From a virus: 64,000 bases of DNA. The notes beneath the pieces are model-generated. The model was not told the DNA's origin and searched no databases. It worked only from the letters and a program-made list of their open reading frames with translations. The position numbers and the translations under genes are program-made. Numbering within the stretch: the stretch's first letter is position 1; each line of letters begins with the position of its first letter. This document shows, one piece after another, positions 40,301-48,982 of this stretch. The stretch covers positions 1 to 64,000 of IMG/VR virus record IMGVR_UViG_3300009171_000001; one strand, given 5' to 3'.

Positions 40301-41144
40301 AATTGATACTCCCGTAGAAAGTCACTATATAAAGGGGAGGGAGATTTGGGTGAAAAGAGAAGATTTATGCACCCAAATCCCAGGCCCACCTTTTAGCAAA
40401 TGTCGGGGATTGTATCCTCATATGAAAAGGTTGCGGGATGAAGAGAAAGTACATATAGTGGGTTATGTTGAAACACCCATATCAATGGCTGGATGGGGTG
40501 TGGCTTGGTGTGCTAAGGCTTTGGGAATGACTGCGGTAATATATGAACCCCAATATAAACATGGCGCACCAAAAATGTTGATTAAGCATAAACAACATTG
40601 GGAAAAGTTTGGAGTGATAATCGAACATATCCCAGCAGGCATGACTTGTATTAATCAACACATAGCCAAAAAACATTTGTTGAAAAAATACGGTGCCAAA
40701 ACACATTTGTTACCCATAGGGATACCTTCAATAGAAACGGTGGAAGAAACAGCTGCCGAATGGCGGAGGACAATATACCAATATGGTAAATTTGAAAATG
40801 TTATCGTTCCTGTAGGCAGTGGTACCATTTGTGCAGGTGTATTAAAGGGGATGTTACCTGAAGATGGGTGTTTGACTGGAGTAATGGTTTATTCTAAAAA
40901 CATTCCAAAAAAATTCAAATCCATTTGTAATAAAGCGGGCAAACAAAATCTTCCCTTGTTAGAAAACAATCTTAATTTTAGATTGATTGATCCTGGATGG
41001 AGTTATACAGAAATGGCAACCATACAAGCACCATTCCCTTGCCACCGATATTATGATTTGAAAGGCTGGCAGTGGTTATTAGAAATGTTGCCTACAATGA
41101 AAGATAGAGTGTTGTTTTGGAATATAGGCTCAGAAGGTCAATAA
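40293..41144 (+). CDS. PLP-dependent enzyme, fold type II (ACC deaminase/desulfhydrase-like)
   Basis: The 283-residue protein has the fold-II start VKREDLCTQIPGPPFSKCRGLYPHMK with Lys in FSKCR as likely PLP lysine, a GYVETPISMAGWGVAWCAKALGM segment near residue 55, and a phosphate-binding loop VIVPVGSGTICAGVLKGM near 172. The asparagine usually following the Lys-adjacent Gly-Asn pair is not seen, so reaction type is uncertain. PLP enzymes with radical SAM and methyltransferase genes occur in thymidine hypermodification loci of some phages, which is the basis of the pathway guess. Confidence 0.65.
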   Translation: MIKIDTPVESHYIKGREIWVKREDLCTQIPGPPFSKCRGLYPHMKRLRDEEKVHIVGYVETPISMAGWGVAWCAKALGMTAVIYEPQYKHGAPKMLIKHKQHWEKFGVIIEHIPAGMTCINQHIAKKHLLKKYGAKTHLLPIGIPSIETVEETAAEWRRTIYQYGKFENVIVPVGSGTICAGVLKGMLPEDGCLTGVMVYSKNIPKKFKSICNKAGKQNLPLLENNLNFRLIDPGWSYTEMATIQAPFPCHRYYDLKGWQWLLEMLPTMKDRVLFWNIGSEGQ

Positions 41145-41154
41145 GCAATAATAT
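41145..41154 (+). promoter_or_regulatory. Promoter-like motif GCAATAATAT
   Basis: The motif begins just after the PLP enzyme stop and ends 33 nt before the second radical SAM gene, separating the modification-like cluster into two transcripts if it is a promoter. Confidence 0.35.
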
Positions 41155-41187
41155 CTTATACGGTTAAGTTAATAGGATTTTATTTTA

Positions 41188-42615
41188 ATGAATTACTACG
41201 AGTTGAGAAAAGCTGTGGCTCAAGTCATCCCGCATAGTCACCGGATTACGGGGGAGAGGATGAGAGTACGGGCGGTGAAAGAAAAGGGACGCAAAAGTGG
41301 ATATGCTGAGTACAAATTGTCTCAACAGGAGTGGGTAAAACAAGAGCGGTTGTTAAATGTAGATGAAGTGAGTAGTTTTATTGAAGTTAGTTGCAGGGCA
41401 CAGGCTTGCCCAATGCCATTAAACATCGACATTTGGGATGGATTGATTTGTCCCTACAATTGTTGTTATTGTTTTGCTAATAGTTTTAGGGCATCTTTGT
41501 ACACAGCATTTTTTGATAATAGCAAAACTATGGGTATGCGGCATTGTAACACTGCTAAGTACAAAAAGGATTTGGACAAACTATTCCTTCAATATCGTGG
41601 TAAAAATTCTCATGACATAAACAATCCTGTTGCTAAGGCTATAGCTATAGGAATACCTATACGATTTGGCATCCGGTTTGAGGATTTTTTGAAGCAAGAG
41701 GAGAAAAGCGGGGTGAGTTTGGAAATGTTGAAATACCTTGCTAAGTGCAAATATCCTTTGATGGTCAATACCAAGTCTGTATTGATAGGTCATGAAGAAT
41801 ATGTTCATGCATTAAGTCATAACAAAGGCAAAACGGCAGTACATATCACTTTAATAAGTAGTAACAATGGTTTGTTGAAGGCTTTAGAACCTGGGGCACC
41901 ATCCTATGAGGATAGAATAGGGGCTATGAAAAATTTGGTGTCTGCTGGGGTGAGGGTAGTAGCCAGGATTGAACCGTGGATGCCTTTTGTGAATGACGAC
42001 CCTGACCATACCGAAAAATATATGCAAGATTTGAAAGATATTGGGGTAAAACATTTGACCTTTGATACATACTCCTACAGCGCCAACAATCCAGGTATTG
42101 CCCAGGCTTTCCGAAATCTCAATATGGATTGGGATAGGATTTTCTCCATGGGTTGTGAAAGTCAAGGTTTTGGCAGCATCCTGTTAGGTTACTATATGAA
42201 ATTGTGGCAAGACAAAGGATTTCATTGTTCAACTTTCGATATGGGTAATATGCCCACTAATTCTCAATCTATCTGTTGTGAAGTGGGGGATTTGTTTGAA
42301 ACTACGGGTGGCTTTAATTACGGTTGTACTGTGATGGCTGCCAGATATATCATTGGTAAAAAAGGTTCATCGGTAAGTTGGGGGGAATTTTGTGCCCATG
42401 TAAATAAACATGGTGGATTTTTGTCCAAAGCCTTAAAAGATGAAGTATTATTGTTATGGGACTTTTTGGGTAAAGATGCTTATAGTCATGGTTGGAGTGC
42501 GGGGATGGAAATAGATGGGTGTGATGAAAATGGACATATGGTGTGGAAATATAATTCCGATTTAGATTTTCGTCAAGATTTGTTAAAAGGAGTAGGCATT
42601 GAGTTACAAAGCTAA
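41188..42615 (+). CDS. Radical SAM protein, SPL-like (second)
   Basis: The 475-residue protein has the triad CPYNCCYC near residue 90, preceded by CRAQACPMPLNIDIWDGLI, closely resembling the first radical SAM protein's CPLPLSIDTYWN. A long central part has FGIRFEDFLKQEEKSG and YPLMVNTKSVLIGHEEYV, and RVVARIEPWMPFVNDDPD matches the SPL-like core strand pattern; the C-terminal 150 residues are extra, with Cys-containing SQSICCEVGDLFETTGGFNYGC that may bind a second cluster. The two radical SAM proteins are likely paralogues with different roles. Confidence 0.75.
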   Translation: MNYYELRKAVAQVIPHSHRITGERMRVRAVKEKGRKSGYAEYKLSQQEWVKQERLLNVDEVSSFIEVSCRAQACPMPLNIDIWDGLICPYNCCYCFANSFRASLYTAFFDNSKTMGMRHCNTAKYKKDLDKLFLQYRGKNSHDINNPVAKAIAIGIPIRFGIRFEDFLKQEEKSGVSLEMLKYLAKCKYPLMVNTKSVLIGHEEYVHALSHNKGKTAVHITLISSNNGLLKALEPGAPSYEDRIGAMKNLVSAGVRVVARIEPWMPFVNDDPDHTEKYMQDLKDIGVKHLTFDTYSYSANNPGIAQAFRNLNMDWDRIFSMGCESQGFGSILLGYYMKLWQDKGFHCSTFDMGNMPTNSQSICCEVGDLFETTGGFNYGCTVMAARYIIGKKGSSVSWGEFCAHVNKHGGFLSKALKDEVLLLWDFLGKDAYSHGWSAGMEIDGCDENGHMVWKYNSDLDFRQDLLKGVGIELQS

Positions 42616-43309
42616 TAAACGCATTGAAGATATATTTGCTCATGCGGTAGCATTACAACAAAATGGACGTATGCGCAATACTATATATTGTAGAAAAAAT
42701 TATATTTATATCTTGAATCAAGATGATACAATTTTGCTACGATTTTGTTTAAGGCTCAGTGAGGTAGTATTTGCTCATCCAGTATCTTTTTATGCTAATG
42801 ATTATGATAGCAACAAGTTTTATGAAGAGGATGGAAAAATCCATTTTGTAATTGAAAATGAATTTCATCAAAGAATCAAACAATGTGGGACACCTAAGCG
42901 AAATCCCTTGCAGGTTCATAAATTATTTCAACAAATAAAACCGTTGATGGAAAATGCTGTGGATATAGGGGAATCTCTATTAGGATTTCTTGATGAGGAT
43001 TTGACCCATATAGAATTTTCTGCTTCAAAAGGCAAACTCAAGATTGTCCAACGTAATATCTATACAGGTTCAATAATAACCATCCAGGAAAAAACAGGGC
43101 AAGAACAAGGATTGGTACAAATATCCCCCCATCTAAAAGATTTTGTCCCAATAGCTATTCGTACCAAAGATTTTTTAGCCTTGTTTAGTTTTGCCAATAT
43201 TGTATCCTTTTGTTTTGGTGATCATTATATATGGGTAGAAAATAAAGACCATAAAATACCTTTTATGGGTATAATAGGATTATGTAGATATAATGAGTTG
43301 CAAGGATGA
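42599..43309 (+). CDS. Sliding-clamp-like protein (partial similarity)
   Basis: Start is TTG at 42599, justified by AAAAGGAGTAGGCA in front, inside the last codons of the radical SAM gene. The 236-residue product has beta-rich segments and an end region (FVPIAIRTKDFLALFSFANI, FCFGDHYIWVENKDHKIPFM) reminiscent of the last domain of beta clamps. It may be a diverged clamp domain or an unrelated beta protein. The other clamp-like gene is at 45038. Confidence in function is low. Confidence 0.4.
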   Translation: MSYKANKRIEDIFAHAVALQQNGRMRNTIYCRKNYIYILNQDDTILLRFCLRLSEVVFAHPVSFYANDYDSNKFYEEDGKIHFVIENEFHQRIKQCGTPKRNPLQVHKLFQQIKPLMENAVDIGESLLGFLDEDLTHIEFSASKGKLKIVQRNIYTGSIITIQEKTGQEQGLVQISPHLKDFVPIAIRTKDFLALFSFANIVSFCFGDHYIWVENKDHKIPFMGIIGLCRYNELQG

Positions 43310-44181
43310 AAGATTTGTTGGGACAACCCATTTCTCTTAAATTGCGTGAGAGGTATGTTGAACCACCTTTCACAGTTTTATCCACTTACTCTTCCTTTTG
43401 GATAAATCGACGGCGACAATGGTTGCGTTTGGGCATTCAAAGTGAATTGGGACGGACAAGTTCTACATTTAGTGGAGGATTGCCTAATTTCATAACCAAA
43501 ACCAAAAAATCAAAAAGTTTGAAACAACGTACTTCTATTTTTGATCCAGTTTTGTGTGAATTAATATATCAGTGGTTTTGTTTTGAAAATGGAAAAGTGT
43601 TGGACCCATTTGCGGGTGGAAGTGTGCGGGGGATTGTAGCGGGATATTTGGGTTATCCCTATGTTGGGATAGAATTGAGTGAACCCCAAGTAAAAGCTAA
43701 TGAGAAACAGGCCCATCATATTCTATCATCAAACATAAAAACATATCCACAATGGATAGTGGGGGATGCTGAAACCGTTTTGCCCACATTAAAAGAAAAA
43801 GTATCACTAATTTTTTCCTGTCCACCTTATATGAATTTGGAAAAGTTTAGTAATCATCCAGAGGATTTGAGTAATATGGATGATGAGCATTTTATTGCTA
43901 AATATAACCGGATTATACAATATGCCTGCAAATTGTTAAAACCAAATGGTTTTGCTTGTTTTGTGGTGGGGGATTTGCGAGATAAAAAAGGATATTTCAA
44001 AGATTTCCCCATGATAACTAAGCAGGCTTTTTATGGGTGTGGTTTGAAATTGTACAATGAAGCTATTTTGTTAAACAGTTTGGGTAGTGCTGCTATACGG
44101 GCTAAGTGTCAGTTTGATAGAGGGAGAAAGTTGGTGAAGGTACATCAAACAGTTCTGGTTTTCAAAAAGGTAAAGGATTGA
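43306..44181 (+). CDS. DNA methyltransferase (SPPY-type)
   Basis: The 291-residue protein has FDPVLCELIYQWFCFENGKVLDPFAGGSVRGIVAGYLGYPYVGIELS (residues about 80-125), giving the D-P-F-A-G-G motif, and IFSCPPYMNLEKFSNHPEDLSNM near 168, an S-C-P-P-Y catalytic motif. The N-terminal ERYVEPPFTVLSTYSSFWINRRRQWLRLGIQSELG is the well-known phage methylase start. It likely methylates an exocyclic amine of C or A in phage DNA. It follows the clamp-like gene with a 4-nt overlap. Confidence 0.8.
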   Translation: MKDLLGQPISLKLRERYVEPPFTVLSTYSSFWINRRRQWLRLGIQSELGRTSSTFSGGLPNFITKTKKSKSLKQRTSIFDPVLCELIYQWFCFENGKVLDPFAGGSVRGIVAGYLGYPYVGIELSEPQVKANEKQAHHILSSNIKTYPQWIVGDAETVLPTLKEKVSLIFSCPPYMNLEKFSNHPEDLSNMDDEHFIAKYNRIIQYACKLLKPNGFACFVVGDLRDKKGYFKDFPMITKQAFYGCGLKLYNEAILLNSLGSAAIRAKCQFDRGRKLVKVHQTVLVFKKVKD

Positions 44182-44183
44182 TT

Positions 44184-44339
44184 ATGGGTGGCAAAAGTCG
44201 CAAATCAGGCGGTATTAGTAAAACACTGGTTCAACGTCTATCCCGTGAACATCGACAAAATCAAAAGGTGAAAAAAGATGAACGAATATCTACAAGCAGT
44301 GGAAAAAGCCGGTCAAAACCCCAACTTTTGGATGAGTGA
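44184..44339 (+). CDS. Small basic protein downstream of the methyltransferase
   Basis: The 51-codon frame starts MGGKSRKSGGISKTLVQRLS two bases after the methyltransferase stop and overlaps the next gene by about 60 nt in another frame. Basic proteins with this M-G-G-K-S-R-K start follow phage methyltransferase genes, but their role is unknown to me. A ribosome binding site (AAAGGA) is inside the previous gene. Confidence 0.5.
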   Translation: MGGKSRKSGGISKTLVQRLSREHRQNQKVKKDERISTSSGKSRSKPQLLDE

Positions 44340-45054
44340 AGAATACATCCAAAAAGCTAATTTGGTTTGGGTATATGAAAATGAACTTTTAGGATATAAA
44401 ATGAATCCAAAAGATGATGAATGGTTTTTTCCACCTATTGATAAAGATAGACAATTTGATTTGAAAAGGAACATTTTCTGCGGATTTGTTTTATCAGATT
44501 CAGATTGTGAGGAAGGTTCATTTTTGGATTTTCAATTTTTCTACAATCCCCCAGCATTTCTATCAATGCAAGGTAGTCATTGGGATGTGTTTCGTAAAAA
44601 CATTCGCAAAATTCCCAAACGTACCAAAGGTGAATTAATATATAAACCAATTTGTGGAAAAAGTTATTCTCAAGAAATATCCCAACTGATAATTGAGTGG
44701 TCTGACAGAATGGGAGAAGTGCAAGACCATATAGTTTGTATCAAATATGCTTTGAGTGGATGCAATCGTTGGGGTTTGTTTTTGGAAAACCAATTGATAG
44801 GATTAAATGTTTGGGATGAAAATTTTAAGTATATCAATTTTCGTTATTGTATAGATAATGGGATGCCTTTTCTACAAGAATATCTCCGTTATCGTTTTTA
44901 TCTTCGTATTATGCATATTCAAAAGTGGGTAAATGATGGTGGTGTTTTAGATAATGCTGGATTAAAACGGTTCAAAGAAAAACTGAACCCTATAACTATA
45001 GGAAAAGTTTGTCAATATAAAGGAAAGGATATGATTTATGCAAGTAGTACGTGA
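44278..45054 (+). CDS. GNAT/DUF2156-like acyltransferase (tentative)
   Basis: The 258-residue protein has SHWDVFRKNIRKIPKRTKGE near residue 102 and ends with HIQKWVNDGGVLDNAGLKRFKEKLNP, a motif frequent at the end of DUF2156-like GNAT folds. Middle strands (RWGLFLENQLIGLNVWDENF, INFRYCIDNGMPFLQEYLRY) suit the acetyl-CoA fold. It overlaps the clamp gene by 17 nt. Next to methyltransferase and radical SAM genes, it could acylate a modified base. The call rests on motif memory. Confidence 0.45.
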   Translation: MNEYLQAVEKAGQNPNFWMSEEYIQKANLVWVYENELLGYKMNPKDDEWFFPPIDKDRQFDLKRNIFCGFVLSDSDCEEGSFLDFQFFYNPPAFLSMQGSHWDVFRKNIRKIPKRTKGELIYKPICGKSYSQEISQLIIEWSDRMGEVQDHIVCIKYALSGCNRWGLFLENQLIGLNVWDENFKYINFRYCIDNGMPFLQEYLRYRFYLRIMHIQKWVNDGGVLDNAGLKRFKEKLNPITIGKVCQYKGKDMIYASST

Positions 45055-46060
45055 ACAATTAAACAAAGAATTGAAAGCTGTTATGGCCGGATTATCCCCA
45101 CAAGAAACAATTGAACAAAGTGATTGTTTTGTTTTTCAAGATGGTAAGGTGATAACATTTAACGATGAGATTGCTTGTCATTCACCTTGTTGCTTACCCA
45201 TCACAGGGGCCATAAAAGCTACCAAGTTGTTGGGGATGATAGAACAATGGCCGGAAGATAATATCGAATTTGAAGTGGAAAAGGACAAACTCAAATTCCA
45301 AGGGAGAAATCGGCATGGTTATTTTGTTATGCAAAAACAAATTACTTTGCCTATTAAGGATATTGAAGTGGCGGGTAAATGGAATAAACTGCCTGAAGAT
45401 TTTCTAACAGCCGTATCTCTAATAGAAAAGAGCGCCAGTCATGATGAAACCAAGTTGCAATTTACCTGTTTGCATTTATCCAGCCAATGGATAGAATCCA
45501 GTGATGGTTTTCAAGCTGGACGATATTCTATGAAGTTGCCTTTTTGTAAATCCCTTTTACTTCATAAAAAAATAGTCAGATGGTTAGGTGAAATAAATGC
45601 CAATCAAATGAATGAAACCTTACATTGGATTCATTTTCGCAACAGTGAAGAAAAGGATATGATAATCAGTTGTCGCAAACGGGACCAAGGTCAAAATTAT
45701 CCCAGTGATGCATTGACGGATATATTCAAAACAAAAGGTACACCTATAAAACTACCCAAAAACTTGAAAAATCTGACAAACCGTCTTAAAGTATTTTTGG
45801 ATGAGGCGAATGTAATTCAATCATCTTTGATTATTCAATTGAACAAAAACCGCATATATATTACAGGTAGTGGAACGTATGGTGCTCAAACGGAGAGAGC
45901 TAAAATTTGTTATGATGGAAAGCCCTTCAAATTTAATATCAATCCTGAATTATTACAGGAATTTAGTACACAACATGATGAATGTATGATTTCTGACAAA
46001 AATATAAAAATACGAAAAGGGAATTATCAATTTGTATCTTGTTTGTGGCTGACTGAATGA
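45038..46060 (+). CDS. DNA polymerase III beta-like sliding clamp
   Basis: The 340-residue protein has beta-clamp-like organisation: an N-terminal MQVVREQLNKELKAVMAGLS helix-strand, a domain with QSDCFVFQDGKVITFNDEIA near 23, an LHLSSQWIESSDGFQAGRYS motif near 146 resembling the S-D-G-x-R motif of DnaN, and a final IYITGSGTYGAQTERAKICY region. The length fits a three-domain monomer. It is encoded just before the polymerase exonuclease half, so it probably serves as its processivity factor. Confidence 0.65.
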   Translation: MQVVREQLNKELKAVMAGLSPQETIEQSDCFVFQDGKVITFNDEIACHSPCCLPITGAIKATKLLGMIEQWPEDNIEFEVEKDKLKFQGRNRHGYFVMQKQITLPIKDIEVAGKWNKLPEDFLTAVSLIEKSASHDETKLQFTCLHLSSQWIESSDGFQAGRYSMKLPFCKSLLLHKKIVRWLGEINANQMNETLHWIHFRNSEEKDMIISCRKRDQGQNYPSDALTDIFKTKGTPIKLPKNLKNLTNRLKVFLDEANVIQSSLIIQLNKNRIYITGSGTYGAQTERAKICYDGKPFKFNINPELLQEFSTQHDECMISDKNIKIRKGNYQFVSCLWLTE

Positions 46061-47274
46061 TGCACGGTTTTCTTCTCAATACTAATACAGATAACCGAAT
46101 AGGTTTGGCTCATAATCCACAATGTGGTAGTTGTGGTTTGGCCCGCAAGTGCAAATCCCCTAAGATGAAATATACTGGTAAGGGGGAGAGGAAAATACTC
46201 ATTGTGGGGGAGGCTCCTGGGGTGGAAGAAGATAAAGTCAATGAACAATTTGTGGGTAAGGCTGGCAAACGATTGAAGCAAGAGTTGAAAAGGCAGGGTG
46301 TAGATTTATTTAGGGATTGTTGGAAAACCAACGCCATACGTTGCCGCCCACCAGAAAACAAAAAGCCCGATAACAAGCAAATTGCCTATTGTCGGCCAGC
46401 TTTGTTTTCCGAAATAGAACAACTCAAGCCTATTTCTATCTTGTTATTTGGTAATGTGGCGGCTAAGTCTGTGCTTGGTCATTTGTGGGATAATAGTGAA
46501 GGTTATGAAATGTCCACTTGGACAGATTGGTTGATACCTAATCGCAAACCCAATAGTTGGATTAGTGTTCACTATCATCCATCGTATTTAGAGCGACAGG
46601 GGGATGGTTTGTTGGATTTATTGTTTCAGCGGCATTTGAAACGGGCGTTGAAAAAGACAGAACGCCCGTGGGATAAAATCCCTAATTATGAAAATGATAT
46701 TGATATATTATATACACCCAAAACAATTATCCCTTGCATTCAGGGATTGATAAATTGGGGGGAACCAATTGCTTTTGATTATGAAACCAATTGTCTCAAA
46801 CCAGAATATGAGGGGGCAGAAATTGTTAGTTGTTCTATTTGTTGGGGGGAAGATGGGGAAGATAAGGTAATAGCCTTCCCCTGGATGAAAGAAATCCTAA
46901 AAGCAATGGATTTGTTGCTCAAAAGTCCTGTCCCAAAAATAGCCAGCAATATGAAATTTGAGGAGCGGTGGACAAAATATGTATTTGGACATCCTGTAAA
47001 GAATTGGGCGTGGGATACAATGCTGGCTGCCCATACTTTGAATAATAATGGCGGTGTAACTGGTTTGAAATTCCAAGCATTTACCCGTTTGGGTCAACCC
47101 CCATATGATAAACACATTGAATCTTATTTGAAACCTGCCCGCAAGCAATACTTGAATAGAATACGAGAAATACCATTGAAGGATTTGCTCTTGTATAATG
47201 GGATGGATTCATTATGTGAGTACCTTGTAATGCAAAAACAAAAGAAAATCGTAATGAAAGGACACAATCCTTGA
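46057..47274 (+). CDS. DNA polymerase N-terminal half: UDG-like plus 3'-5' exonuclease domains
   Basis: Residues about 17-195 look like a family 4/5 uracil-DNA glycosylase: four Cys (CGSCGLARKC and further), KILIVGEAPGVEEDKVNEQFVGKAG, KTNAIRCRPPENKKPDN and the H-P-S motif VHYHPSYL. Residues about 220-400 form a DnaQ-type exonuclease: IAFDYETNCLKP (D-x-E), KIASNMKFEERW and LLLYNGMDSLCEYLVM. The frame then ends where family A polymerases would continue into the palm, at an HNH gene. A UDG-like domain is also found on phage SPO1's polymerase as far as I recall. Confidence 0.75.
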   Translation: MMHGFLLNTNTDNRIGLAHNPQCGSCGLARKCKSPKMKYTGKGERKILIVGEAPGVEEDKVNEQFVGKAGKRLKQELKRQGVDLFRDCWKTNAIRCRPPENKKPDNKQIAYCRPALFSEIEQLKPISILLFGNVAAKSVLGHLWDNSEGYEMSTWTDWLIPNRKPNSWISVHYHPSYLERQGDGLLDLLFQRHLKRALKKTERPWDKIPNYENDIDILYTPKTIIPCIQGLINWGEPIAFDYETNCLKPEYEGAEIVSCSICWGEDGEDKVIAFPWMKEILKAMDLLLKSPVPKIASNMKFEERWTKYVFGHPVKNWAWDTMLAAHTLNNNGGVTGLKFQAFTRLGQPPYDKHIESYLKPARKQYLNRIREIPLKDLLLYNGMDSLCEYLVMQKQKKIVMKGHNP

Positions 47275-47600
47275 AGGTATTAAAAGTTCAAGATTGTGAA
47301 GTGTTATTAGATGATTATGATTGGTTACGATTATGTCGAATCAAATGGAAAATCCGAACACCCAAAGATGGGGCTAAGTATATTTGTTGTAACAAATGGG
47401 TTACTTTACAAGATGGTTGTAGGGCAAAAAAAACTATCTATCTACACCGAGCTATTTCTTGTCCGCCGTATGGATTAGATTTGCCACCTGATATTGAAGT
47501 ACATCATAAAAATAGTAATCCCTTGGATAATCAACAATGTAATTTGGAACGGTTAAATCGAGTTGCTCATGGTAAAATGACACGGAATAATCATCAATGA
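47271..47600 (+). CDS. HNH homing endonuclease inserted between polymerase halves
   Basis: Start TTG at 47271 overlaps the exonuclease stop (TTGA) and its stop overlaps the polymerase start (ATGA). The 109-residue protein has the HNH_3 pattern IYLHRAISCPP, DIEVHHKNSNPLDNQQCNLERL with catalytic H-H and N residues, and a preceding DDYDWLRLCRIKWKI segment typical of phage HNH proteins. No splicing motifs of an intein and no intron sequence flank it. It therefore divides the polymerase gene instead of interrupting it. Confidence 0.8.
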   Translation: MKVLKVQDCEVLLDDYDWLRLCRIKWKIRTPKDGAKYICCNKWVTLQDGCRAKKTIYLHRAISCPPYGLDLPPDIEVHHKNSNPLDNQQCNLERLNRVAHGKMTRNNHQ

Positions 47601-48982
47601 TAAAAGCCACCACACAAGATGCTTATAGATTGCTTCATGAAGGCTTATTAGTTATGGCTGAAATGGAGGCGAACGGAATCTGTGTAGATGTAGATTATAT
47701 AAAACGGACACAAAGAAAAATAGATGTTCGTATTAAGTATCTTACTGAACAGTTGCAAGAAGATAAGATATACAGGGTATGGAAAAAGACATTTGGTTGG
47801 AAGACGAAACTTGGCAGCCGAGCGCAATTAGCTAATGTATTGTTTGATAAAATGGGAATACGTTCGGAGAGACAAACTAATACACGACAGGCGGCTGATG
47901 CAGAGGCTTTAGAGGGATTGAACATACCATTTGTTAAACAATATCTACATATCGAAAAGTTGAAGAAAGCCCGCAGTACATATCTTGCTAATATCCTGTA
48001 TGAAACGGTAAATGGATTTATTCATCCCAATTTTAATTTGCATATTGCAAGAACTTTTAGAGGTTCATCTGACCATCCCAATTTTCAGAATATACCTATG
48101 CGGGATGTTCTCATCAAAAAGTTAATAAGACGTAGTTTTATTGCTCGGCCAGGACATTGCTTGGTTGACTTGGACTTCAAGGGCAGTGAAGTCAACGCAG
48201 CCAGTTGGTATCATAAAGACCCAGTGATGCTAAAATATATTGCTACTAATCCAGGCAAGATGCATTTTGATGCCGCTAAACAAATCTACAAGTTGCCCAG
48301 CAAATTGATGACGCCAGAAATACGATATTGTGCAAAGAATAAGTTTGTATTCCCTCAATTTTATGGTGATTGGTGGTTAAGTTGTGCACACAATTTATGG
48401 AATGCTATTGATAGGATGAAATTGAAAACCGCTAATGGCATCCCATTGAAAGAATGGCTTGAAAGAAAGGGCATAGTATGTTTGGGGACAGGTGATACAA
48501 AAAATATAAATCCTAAATCTTTTGAAGCCCATTTGAAGGAGGTAGAATATGACTTTTGGCATAATCGTTTTGCTGTATATCAAGAATGGAAAGAAGAGTG
48601 GTGGGAACAATATCAAGAACGTGGGTGGTTTCAAATGTTATCGGGTTTTAGGGTGTCGGGATATTTGAATCGTAAAGAGGTCATCAATTATCCAGTACAA
48701 GGTACAGCATTTCATGCTTTGCTTTGGTGTCTCATTCGTATTAGCCAATTGTTAAAAAAGTATAATATGAAAACAAAACTGGTTGGGCAAATCCATGATG
48801 ATGCTGTGAGTGATGTACCGGAAAAGGAGTTAAGCAATTATATAGAAATAGCATTAGATGTAATTATGGTACAGTTGAAAAAACATTGGCATTGGATAAT
48901 CACGCCCATGCAAGTGGAGATTGAGACAACTGAAATAGGTGGTTCGTGGTATGGTAAAAAGGAATACAAAATTACCAATTAA
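47597..48982 (+). CDS. DNA polymerase family A, C-terminal polymerase half
   Basis: The 461-residue protein starts TTQDAYRLLHEGLLVMAEME and has family A motif A CLVDLDFKGSEVNAASWYH near 195, an atypical O-helix/motif B region with IRYCAKNKFVFPQFYGDWWL near 245, KEVINYPVQGTAFHALLW near 365 and motif C LVGQIHDDAVSDVPEKE near 396. Asp residues in motifs A and C are present, so catalysis is plausible. The N-terminal exonuclease is encoded by the separate 46057 gene, so function would need assembly of the two halves. Confidence 0.8.
   Translation: MIKATTQDAYRLLHEGLLVMAEMEANGICVDVDYIKRTQRKIDVRIKYLTEQLQEDKIYRVWKKTFGWKTKLGSRAQLANVLFDKMGIRSERQTNTRQAADAEALEGLNIPFVKQYLHIEKLKKARSTYLANILYETVNGFIHPNFNLHIARTFRGSSDHPNFQNIPMRDVLIKKLIRRSFIARPGHCLVDLDFKGSEVNAASWYHKDPVMLKYIATNPGKMHFDAAKQIYKLPSKLMTPEIRYCAKNKFVFPQFYGDWWLSCAHNLWNAIDRMKLKTANGIPLKEWLERKGIVCLGTGDTKNINPKSFEAHLKEVEYDFWHNRFAVYQEWKEEWWEQYQERGWFQMLSGFRVSGYLNRKEVINYPVQGTAFHALLWCLIRISQLLKKYNMKTKLVGQIHDDAVSDVPEKELSNYIEIALDVIMVQLKKHWHWIITPMQVEIETTEIGGSWYGKKEYKITN

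Noticed and set aside
47271-47600. Intein or group I intron in the polymerase gene
   Set aside because: There are no intein block A/G residues and no intron core sequence; flanking genes have their own stop and start overlapping the HNH gene.
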